A stretch of 64,000 bases of DNA from NCBI GenBank assembly GCA_038229415.1, contig JBBROM010000015.1, positions 30,456 through 94,455 on the forward strand, written 5' to 3'. Made by a program: the position numbers and the translations under genes. Each line of letters starts with the position of its first letter. The stretch's first letter is position 1. Shown here in pieces: positions 57,658 to 64,000 of the stretch. The notes below the pieces were generated by a model. The model worked only from the letters and a program-made list of their open reading frames with translations, was not told the DNA's origin and ran no database searches. The stretch is from JANXUR01 sp038229415 (GTDB taxonomy: Bacteria > Acidobacteriota > Terriglobia > Terriglobales > Acidobacteriaceae).

Positions 57658-59913
57658 ATGACTTTATTCTTCTTGCGACCGCACGCCGTCGTGGTTCGTT
57701 TGGCCATATTTGCATTCGCTATTTTTCTGCCCGCTGTTTTCGCCTACGCCAGCATCGTCGGCAGTGTTCATGGACTCATCCACGACCCACAACACCGGCC
57801 CATGCAGGGAGCGCACCTGGTGTTGCATGCTCGGAATTCTGACTGGCAGCAGGGTGCGATGACTGATCGCAACGGCGAGTTTCGATTTGACTCCATTCCA
57901 CTGGGCGAATACCGGCTGACGGTGTTTGAGCAGGGATTCGCAGCAGAGGAGCAGCATCTCACCGTGGTCTCCGGCCGCACGGAGGAAGTCCACTTTGCAT
58001 TGCGCCTTGCCATGCAACACGAGCAAGTCGCGGTGACGGAGGCGGCCGAAGATGTTGCCACCACGCAGTCGTCGGTGTCGCGTTCGCTGGTGAGCCGAGC
58101 GGAGATCGCGGCGACGCCGGGGGCCGAGCGGAGCAACAGTCTCGCGATGATTACGGACTTCGTTCCGGGTGCCACGCTGGTTCACGATCAACTGCATGTG
58201 CGCGGCGGGCATCAGGTGACCTTTCTGCTGGATGGCGTGCCGGTACCGAACACAAATATTGCGTCGAATGTGGGCCCGCAGTTTGATCCGAAGGATGTGG
58301 ATTATCTGGAGGCGCAGCGCGGTGGTTACTCCGCCGAATACGGCGACCGCACCTATGGGGTTTTCAATGTGGTGACGCGCTCGGGCTTTGAGCGGCAGCG
58401 GCAAGGCGAACTCGTCACCAGCTTTGGCAGCTTTAACGCCACCGACGACCAGATCAGCCTCGGTGACCACTCGGAGCGATCGGCTTGGTATGGAAGCCTG
58501 TCGGGCTATCGCAGCGATTTGGGACTGGAGACGCCCGATTCACCGATTCTGAACGATCAGGCGGGCGGGCTGAGCGGGTTTGTGTCGCTCATCTACAACC
58601 GCACACCGAACGATCAGTTTCGCCTGACCAGTTCGTCGCGTGGGGACCATTATCAGATTCCGAACAATCCTGATCAGCAGGCTGCGGACGTGCGCGATGT
58701 GGAAGATGAGCGTGACGGGTTCGTCAACTTCAGCTGGCTGCATACGGCCGGGCCTGGCACAGTGTTCACGGTGTCGCCGTTTTATCATTTCAATCGTGCG
58801 CATTACACTGGCGGCGCGAATGACGTGCCGATTCCGAATCAGGATCGCGCCTCGCAGTATGTAGGCGGAGTGGCGAGCGGCGCTTTCACACGCGGCAAGC
58901 ATCAGGCAAGTTTGGGCGTGCAGGTGTTTGGCCAGCATGACAATGAATTCTTCAGCGTGATTTCCAATGATGGCTCAGGCGATGCCGCCGCTTCGCGCCG
59001 CCTGCAATGGGGCAATCAGGAAGTAGTGTTCGCGGAGGACCAGTGGCAGGCGCGGAGCTGGTTGACGCTGAACGGCGGCGTCCGCTTGACGCACTACTCA
59101 GGCGCAATCAGCGAAAATTCCGCTGACCCACGCGTGGGGGCAGCGGTGCGCATTCCGCGCGTCAACGTCACCTTCCACGGATATTATGGCCGCTACTATC
59201 AAGCTCCACCGCTGCTTACGGTGAACGGCCCGATTCTGGCGCTGGCGGCGCAACAGGGATTCGACTTTCTTCCACTGCATGGGGAGCGCGACGAGCAATA
59301 CGAAGTGGGTGCCACAGTTCCGCTCGGAAGTTCAACGCATCGCTGGTCGTTGGAAGGCACGTACTTCCACACTGGCGCGCGCAATTTTTTTGACCACGAT
59401 GTACTGGGTAACTCGAATATCTTTTTCCCGGTCACGATTGCCCGCGCTCGACTGCAAGGCTGGGAGGCCACGCTGCGCTCGCCGCAACTGTGGCGGCACA
59501 GCAGCCTGCATCTGGTGTATTCGCATCAGCGCGCCGAAGGCGGCGGAGCCATCACCGGCGGCCTCACCGACTTCACCCCGCCAGACTCAGGCTTGTTCTT
59601 TCTGGATCACGATCAGCGCGACACGCTCAACATTGGCGCGAACTTTGACCTGCCGTGGCGGGTTCGCGGCGACAGCAGCGTGCATTACGGGTCGGGATTC
59701 CTTAATGGAGACGGCCCCAGCCACCTGCCAAGCTATACGACTGCCGACATTGCCCTGACCCGCAGCTTCGGCGAAAAGTGGCGTGTAGGCGTGAGCGCGC
59801 TCAACCTTACCAACACCCGCTATCGCGTGGACTTGAGCAACACCTTCGGCGGCTCGCATCTGGCCAATGGACGCGAGATCATTGGGCAGGTGAAGTACCG
59901 GTTCAAGTTCTAA
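57658..59913 (+). CDS. TonB-dependent receptor with N-terminal carboxypeptidase-regulatory-like domain
   Basis: A 751-aa outer-membrane protein. After a signal segment come a CarboxypepD_reg-like Ig domain (about 33-120, GEFRFDSIPLGEYRLTVFEQ), a plug (about 135-240, LVSRAEIAATPGAERSN, VRGGHQVTFLLDGVPVPN) and a 22-strand barrel ending in the terminal aromatic IGQVKYRFKF. It imports large or scarce ligands with energy from TonB-ExbBD. The ligand is unknown; the metal/redox neighbours suggest a metal complex. Confidence 0.93.
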   Translation: MTLFFLRPHAVVVRLAIFAFAIFLPAVFAYASIVGSVHGLIHDPQHRPMQGAHLVLHARNSDWQQGAMTDRNGEFRFDSIPLGEYRLTVFEQGFAAEEQHLTVVSGRTEEVHFALRLAMQHEQVAVTEAAEDVATTQSSVSRSLVSRAEIAATPGAERSNSLAMITDFVPGATLVHDQLHVRGGHQVTFLLDGVPVPNTNIASNVGPQFDPKDVDYLEAQRGGYSAEYGDRTYGVFNVVTRSGFERQRQGELVTSFGSFNATDDQISLGDHSERSAWYGSLSGYRSDLGLETPDSPILNDQAGGLSGFVSLIYNRTPNDQFRLTSSSRGDHYQIPNNPDQQAADVRDVEDERDGFVNFSWLHTAGPGTVFTVSPFYHFNRAHYTGGANDVPIPNQDRASQYVGGVASGAFTRGKHQASLGVQVFGQHDNEFFSVISNDGSGDAAASRRLQWGNQEVVFAEDQWQARSWLTLNGGVRLTHYSGAISENSADPRVGAAVRIPRVNVTFHGYYGRYYQAPPLLTVNGPILALAAQQGFDFLPLHGERDEQYEVGATVPLGSSTHRWSLEGTYFHTGARNFFDHDVLGNSNIFFPVTIARARLQGWEATLRSPQLWRHSSLHLVYSHQRAEGGGAITGGLTDFTPPDSGLFFLDHDQRDTLNIGANFDLPWRVRGDSSVHYGSGFLNGDGPSHLPSYTTADIALTRSFGEKWRVGVSALNLTNTRYRVDLSNTFGGSHLANGREIIGQVKYRFKF

Positions 59914-59941
59914 GCGGGGCGCGAATTTAAGGAGGAACACA

Positions 59942-61267
59942 ATGCTTTACAGCAAAAATTTTACGACGCGAAGTGTTACGGAACGCTGGCCCATCTTCCT
60001 TGCTGGCACTCTCACGCTGGCACTGGCAGCGTGTTCGTCGAAGCCGACGGCGAACACGGTAACCTCAGCAGCACCTGCTTCACCCACAGACAATGCCAAG
60101 CCCGGCGACCTCACTTCGATGGAAGTGATTGTGCCGCCGAGCGCCGGCGCGGAAGCGCCCAGGCTTTCGGCCACAGCCAGCGGCTTTGGACTGGCGTGGT
60201 TTGAACGTGCTGCGCCGGGAACGAAGGACAAGGCCATCCGCGTGCAATATGCGACTGGCGACGGCATGATTTTTTCGCGGCCAATGACGGTCGCGGCGAA
60301 TGCAGAGGTGGTGGTGGACAGCGCGACTCCACCTACCGTGACCACACTGAGTGATGGGAGCCTGCTGGCGTTGTGGCCGGGCATGAAGAAACAGGGCAAG
60401 CAGGAGACACAGGAGCTTTACTCCGCCGCCTCGCGTGACGGCGGCAAGAACTGGAGCCCGCCAGTGATTGTGAATCACGACGAAGACGAACCTGAGCATA
60501 GCTTTTTTTCTGCCACGGCGTTGCCGAATGGCCACGCTGCCGCCATTTGGCTTGACGGTGCGGAGGATCTGCCCACGGACAAGATGCGGCTCGCCGAAAG
60601 CGAGTGGGACGGCAAGCAATGGGGCGCGGTTGCCATTCTGGATGATGACCTGTGCGGTTGCTGCCCCACGGCGATTGCGCGCACCGGACATGGAATGCTG
60701 GCGGTGTATCGCGACCACCTCGCCGGGGACATTCGTGACATCGCAGTCAACAGCTTTCGTGATGGCAAGTGGTCGGGCTCACGCACGGTGCATAGCGATG
60801 GATGGAAGCTGAGCGGTTGCCCGACGAATGGCCCGGCGGTGGACGCGGATGGGGATCGCGCAGCCGTGACGTGGTTCACGGCTGCGGGCGATGATCCGCG
60901 TGTGCAGGTGGCGTTTTCGTCGGATGCTGGCGAGACGTTTTCCGCGCCGATTCGCGTGGATGGCACAGGGGATAAAGTCCCGCGCGACAAGGACAGTGGA
61001 GTCACCTATGGCTACGCCTCGGTCGCACTGACGCCGGAGGGCGCCATCGTCAGTTGGGTGGAAAAGGGCAAGGTGGGACGCAGCGTGGTGGCGCGCACGG
61101 TCAGCCGCAACGGGCTGCGCTCCGCGAAAATGGAAATCGCCTCTGGATTCAACCTGGGCCAGCCCAACATGGTGCGGCGCGGCGAACATACGCTAATCAC
61201 GTGGACGGAAGCCGTCGCAGAAGGTGGCAAACCGGCGCTTAAATCGGCGATGCTGATGACGGAATAA
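59942..61267 (+). CDS. Asp-box propeller lipoprotein with CxCC motif
   Basis: A 441-aa lipoprotein (lipobox LAAC, Cys31). It folds as a sialidase-like propeller with blades marked by SRDGGKNWS and SSDAGETFS. Two conserved Cys motifs are DDLCGCCPTAIA (about 236) and SGCPTNGPAVDADGD (about 291), which recur in related lipoproteins of other phyla and may bind metal or form a disulfide. Sialidase catalytic residues are not evident. It follows the TonB receptor by 28 bp, suggesting a receptor/surface-lipoprotein pair. GGAGG is 7 nt from the ATG. Confidence 0.85.
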   Translation: MLYSKNFTTRSVTERWPIFLAGTLTLALAACSSKPTANTVTSAAPASPTDNAKPGDLTSMEVIVPPSAGAEAPRLSATASGFGLAWFERAAPGTKDKAIRVQYATGDGMIFSRPMTVAANAEVVVDSATPPTVTTLSDGSLLALWPGMKKQGKQETQELYSAASRDGGKNWSPPVIVNHDEDEPEHSFFSATALPNGHAAAIWLDGAEDLPTDKMRLAESEWDGKQWGAVAILDDDLCGCCPTAIARTGHGMLAVYRDHLAGDIRDIAVNSFRDGKWSGSRTVHSDGWKLSGCPTNGPAVDADGDRAAVTWFTAAGDDPRVQVAFSSDAGETFSAPIRVDGTGDKVPRDKDSGVTYGYASVALTPEGAIVSWVEKGKVGRSVVARTVSRNGLRSAKMEIASGFNLGQPNMVRRGEHTLITWTEAVAEGGKPALKSAMLMTE

Positions 61268-61310
61268 GTGAATACACGTCTCTTTATTATTCAGGGTTTC
61301 TAAGGTCCCT

Positions 61311-61736
61311 ATGAGATACGCAATCATCGTGCTCACAATATTGGGCATGACTGCTGCGAGCCTGGCGTTGCGTGAGCACTATCGCACGGATACGTCCCCA
61401 TGCAGCATCAACGACAAGTGGGACTGCGGCATCGTCAATCAGAGTCCGTATGCGGAACTGAGTGGCGTGCCCGTGGCGGTGCTGGGGATGCTCGGCTACC
61501 TGGCAATTGCATTGCTGGCGGCGGGTCGCCGCTATCGCCTTACCTTTGCTGCCTCGCTCGGCGGGTTCGCGTTTTCGCTTTACCTGACGCACGTTGAAGC
61601 CCACGTCCTGCAAGTGTGGTGCATTTACTGCGTGGCGTCGCTGGTGGTGATCTCGATTACTGTGCTGATGGCGTTGACCGCAGTGGTGCTGGAACTGCGC
61701 GAGGGGATTCCGGCGAAAACGGGCGCGCGCGGGTAG
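61311..61736 (+). CDS. vitamin K epoxide reductase (VKOR) family protein
   Basis: A 141-aa integral membrane protein with four helices. The active-site CxxC is WCIYC (Cys104-Cys107) and the loop cysteines are Cys31 and Cys39 (CSINDKWDCG). Bacterial VKOR uses quinone to reoxidise a DsbA-like thioredoxin, replacing DsbB. The DsbA-like gene follows 109 bp later, which supports this pairing. Confidence 0.92.
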   Translation: MRYAIIVLTILGMTAASLALREHYRTDTSPCSINDKWDCGIVNQSPYAELSGVPVAVLGMLGYLAIALLAAGRRYRLTFAASLGGFAFSLYLTHVEAHVLQVWCIYCVASLVVISITVLMALTAVVLELREGIPAKTGARG

Positions 61737-61845
61737 GAGAGTTCCGCAGGCGTCCCTTATACTTTAAGCTGCATCCAAGTAAGCGGGCGCAGGTTTGCAC
61801 CCAATGTTGAATATGCTTGTAACGCATGGTTGAGGAACGATAGAC

Positions 61846-62502
61846 ATGAACCGATTGACCGCCATCTTCGCGCTATTTGCAGCGCTCGCTGTCTCAACGC
61901 TGCCTGCTGCCGCAGCGGCCCAGGCCAAGGTCACCAGCCACCGGGTCAAGACTGTTACCATCGCCGCCCCCGAGCCGGAAAATACCAATCCGCTGCAGCC
62001 GCCCAAGGGTTCTACCCTGGCGCTGGTGGTGTTTGAGGATTTGCAATGTCCCGACTGCCGCCGCGCGGCACCGCTGCTGGAAGAGGCCGCCAAGACTTAC
62101 AAGATTCCGCTGGTGATTCACGATTTTCCGCTGCCCATGCACAGCTGGTCTTACAACGCACACATCATGGCGCACTATTTTGACAACAAGTCGAAGGAGC
62201 TTGGCCACCAGTTCCGGCTATATATCTTTGAGCATCAGCCGGAGATCACGCCAGAGAATCTGCGTGGCTTTGCAGAGCGCTTCGCCGCCGACCACAAGAC
62301 CACGCTGCCGTTTGTAGTGGATCCGCAGGGGACGTTTGCCAAGCAGGTGAATGATGGCAAAGCTCTGGGTCAGCGCGTGGGCATTGAGCACACTCCGACG
62401 ATTTATGTGGTGAGCAGCAAGAAGCAGGGCCCTCCCTTTGTGGAAGTGGTGGATCGCACGCATCTGTATGAGCAGATTGACCAGCTGAAGCGCGGAGAGT
62501 AG
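61846..62502 (+). CDS. DsbA-like exported thioredoxin-fold protein
   Basis: A 218-aa protein. The signal peptide (MNRLTAIFALFAALAVSTLP) is followed by a thioredoxin domain with CPDC (Cys68-Cys71) in FEDLQCPDCRR, an inserted helical part and cis-Pro in EHTPTIYVV. Domain order is as in DsbA and BdbD. It likely introduces disulfides into exported proteins, with VKOR as recycler, and may serve the Cys-rich neighbours. A strong terminator follows. Confidence 0.9.
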   Translation: MNRLTAIFALFAALAVSTLPAAAAAQAKVTSHRVKTVTIAAPEPENTNPLQPPKGSTLALVVFEDLQCPDCRRAAPLLEEAAKTYKIPLVIHDFPLPMHSWSYNAHIMAHYFDNKSKELGHQFRLYIFEHQPEITPENLRGFAERFAADHKTTLPFVVDPQGTFAKQVNDGKALGQRVGIEHTPTIYVVSSKKQGPPFVEVVDRTHLYEQIDQLKRGE

Positions 62503-62522
62503 GCCGCTGCTTGCGCACTTAG

Positions 62523-62552
62523 AAAAAACCGCCCGAATCTGGGCGGTTTTTT
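62523..62552. terminator. strong bidirectional intrinsic terminator
   Basis: AAAAAACCGCCC and GGGCGGTTTTTT form a perfect 12-bp stem with a 6-nt loop, with T-runs on both strands. It ends the 57-62.5 kb run. Confidence 0.95.
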
Positions 62553-62596
62553 AGGTTCTGCGACAAAATTTATTGTGTGTGCGAACGGAGGATTCG

Positions 62597-63094
62597 ATGT
62601 TAACGACACAAGATCAGGGCCTACTCGATGTCCTGCTGGATTCGTGGGATCGGAACAATGCGATCCTGCTGGGATTGCTGGGAACCATACCGGAAGGTGG
62701 ACTGGAGGCGCGGGTGATGGAGGGCAGCCCCTCCGTTGCGGAGATGTTCACACACATCCACTATGTGCGGCTGGTGTTCGTCGCCGAGGATGCGCCCGAG
62801 TTTGGTGGCGAAGTGCCGCAGGTGGAGTGGGTGGACGAGCGCGATCCCAGTCGCATCGCGAAAATGCTGAAGGATAGCGCCAAAGCGGTGCGCGACGCGG
62901 TCAAAGGCCGGTTGGAAGCTGGCCGGGAGATGAACCTCCACTACGACCACCCGATTCTGCTGCTTCAACATATGGTTTGGCACGAGGGCTACCACCACGG
63001 CCAGATCAAGCTGGCCCTGAAGCTGGCGGGGCTCTCGATAACGGATGAAGAGGCTGGGCCGGTTACGTGGGGCGTATGGATGCGCAAGAAGTGA
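62597..63094 (+). CDS. DinB/YfiT-like four-helix protein
   Basis: A 165-aa protein started at ATG 62597, with GGAGG 5 nt upstream. The DinB-like metal site is visible as His in FTHIHYVRL and the pair in WHEGYHHGQIKLALKL. Family members include thiol-dependent S-transferases and DNA-damage-induced proteins. Substrate unknown. It is monocistronic after a strong terminator. Confidence 0.88.
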   Translation: MLTTQDQGLLDVLLDSWDRNNAILLGLLGTIPEGGLEARVMEGSPSVAEMFTHIHYVRLVFVAEDAPEFGGEVPQVEWVDERDPSRIAKMLKDSAKAVRDAVKGRLEAGREMNLHYDHPILLLQHMVWHEGYHHGQIKLALKLAGLSITDEEAGPVTWGVWMRKK

Positions 63095-63110
63095 GTCGTC
63101 TGCGAAGCAC

Positions 63111-63620
63111 TTACCCTGCCGCTTCGGCCAGTCGGGTCAGCTTTTGCACCTCAGCCAAGATCGCGTCCGCCTTGGGCGCAATATCCAGCGGATAGACCTT
63201 GCTGAATGCGATCCTGCCGCTTTGCTCAATCACAAACACGGCGCGTTCGCTGATGCCGCGTAGAGGATGCTCATCCTGGCGCAGCACGCCGTAGGCTTCG
63301 GCGACGGCCCCGTGGGGATAAAAGTCGCTGCACAGAGGAAATTCGACGGTGCCAATCTGGAACTCCTGCCAGGCGATGTGGCTGTAGACCGAATCCACGC
63401 TGATATCAATCACCTTGGCCCCAGCAGCGGCGAAGTCGTCACGCAGCGTGTTGAAGTGTACGACCTCTTCGGTGCAGGTGGGGGTCCAATCCGCGGGATG
63501 GAACAGCAGCACCACGTGGCCTTGTCGCAGAAACTCGCTGAGACGCACGGTTTGGCGAAAAGTCGCCGTCACTGCTTCCAGTTCAAAATCCGGAGCCATC
63601 GCTCCAACAGGCAATGCCAT
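63111..63620 (-). CDS. peroxiredoxin (AhpC/TSA family)
   Basis: A 169-aa thiol peroxidase. The peroxidatic motif PxxxTxxC is PADWTPTC (Cys about 49), and a further Cys in EFPLCSDF near 95 may resolve. The region RAVFVIEQSGRI is conserved. It reduces H2O2 or organic peroxides with a thiol donor. The type (AhpE- or Prx-like) cannot be fixed here. Confidence 0.92.
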   Translation of the reverse strand: MALPVGAMAPDFELEAVTATFRQTVRLSEFLRQGHVVLLFHPADWTPTCTEEVVHFNTLRDDFAAAGAKVIDISVDSVYSHIAWQEFQIGTVEFPLCSDFYPHGAVAEAYGVLRQDEHPLRGISERAVFVIEQSGRIAFSKVYPLDIAPKADAILAEVQKLTRLAEAAG

Positions 63621-63831
63621 CGGTACTCTCTCCAGTGGCTAGGAGAACCCTTAGGTTGGACGCCAACAGGAGGTGGCTGACGCCGCCGCAAACAACGACT
63701 GCACTTACAGTCTACTGGTCAGGGAGGGATGCGGAAAGGCTTGCCACGCCAAGTGTGGGATTCGGCAGTGACTGGGGCATTTTCGCACCCCAAAGCAGCG
63801 CAGCTTGCGCACGATTTACCACAAAAGCGAA

Positions 63832-63856
63832 GGGCGGCTCTGGTTGCGAGCCGCCC
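63832..63856 (-). terminator. terminator of the cold-shock gene
   Basis: On the minus strand GGGCGGCTC pairs with GAGCCGCCC around a 7-nt loop, followed by TTCGCTTTT. It lies 29 bp after the stop of the cold-shock gene. Confidence 0.75.
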
Positions 63857-63885
63857 CTGTTGTTTGCGTTCCTGCGGGATGCAGA

Positions 63886-64000
63886 CTAGGCGGGGCGAAC
63901 GTTCTCGGCCTGCCAGCCCTTCGGGCCCTTCACCACTTCGAACTGCACTTGCTGACCTTCTTGCAAGCTCCGAAATCCGGCGGCCTGAATTGCCGAATAG
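63886..64000 (-). CDS. cold-shock protein (CspA family), 5' end outside window
   Basis: Only the C-terminal 38 or so residues lie in the window: the frame reads YSAIQAAGFRSLQEGQQ, then VQFEVVKGPKGWQAENVRPA, then TAG at 63886-63888. This is the end of the OB-fold of CspA proteins, RNA chaperones. The start lies beyond the edge. Confidence 0.9.
   Translation of the reverse strand, partial: YSAIQAAGFRSLQEGQQVQFEVVKGPKGWQAENVRPA

Noticed and set aside
1..64000. tRNA, rRNA, CRISPR arrays
   Set aside because: No cloverleaf with TTCGA-type arm, no rRNA sequence and no regularly spaced direct repeats were found by eye.

Overview
The window looks like a high-GC chromosomal segment of an Acidobacteriota bacterium (Terriglobia/Koribacter-like). 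This is inferred from the gene families: a secreted beta-propeller (SBBP) protein with a long N-terminal domain, choice-of-anchor-D lipoproteins, a TonB receptor with an N-terminal carboxypeptidase-regulatory-like domain, many Asp-box and propeller secreted proteins, DUF4252 proteins behind an ECF sigma factor, and a FmdB protein with a serine-rich tail. No rRNA, tRNA, CRISPR array, prophage or complete insertion sequence was seen.

Layout. 0-12.6 kb: 3'-truncated SBBP gene (-), dusB (+), an MBL hydrolase and a DPP-IV-type peptidase (-), a zinc-ribbon coiled-coil protein, an anchor-D/propeller lipoprotein, a DUF4097-like protein and an RlmI-type methyltransferase. 12.6-16 kb: hsp20-clpB heat-shock pair behind a strong promoter overlapped by a HAIR-like (HspR) inverted repeat. 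16-17.4 kb: an AbrB-type antitoxin-like gene and a second, probably autoregulated toxin-antitoxin-like pair. 17.4-24.4 kb: VOC protein, NhaA, FmdB, DnaC-like ATPase, a shortened UvrC-like protein and a frameshifted gene with a PD-(D/E)XK-like core. 24.5-29.2 kb: tldD-pmbA, a membrane-anchored protein and selD. 29.2-34.1 kb: secreted and membrane proteins, a decayed gene and a CocE hydrolase. 34.2-38.6 kb: tilS-ftsH and an iodotyrosine-deiodinase-like nitroreductase. 38.7-41.4 kb: thioesterase, vapBC and a Schlafen/AlbA_2 ATPase. 41.5-57 kb: housekeeping genes (thrS, plsC, folC, accD, cobO, rlmH, rsfS, nadD, obg, rpmA, rplU), interrupted by an ECF sigma/anti-sigma/DUF4252 operon. 57.1-62.5 kb: a redox/envelope run of a Cys/His-rich exported protein, TonB receptor, Asp-box lipoprotein, VKOR and DsbA-like protein, ended by a strong terminator. 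62.6-64 kb: DinB-like protein, peroxiredoxin and the 3' end of a cold-shock gene.

The most notable result is selD. Its reading frame continues upstream through an in-frame UGA at the catalytic position, followed at once by a SECIS-like hairpin, so selenophosphate synthetase is very probably itself a selenoprotein here. Conventional ORF calling drops its active site. Other items worth attention are the HAIR-like element at hsp20-clpB, a dispersed repeat placed in frame inside folC and also at the end of selD, the palindrome-controlled toxin-antitoxin-like pair at 16.4-17.4 kb, the UvrC-like protein without its second nuclease half, and the frameshift in the neighbouring nuclease-like gene.
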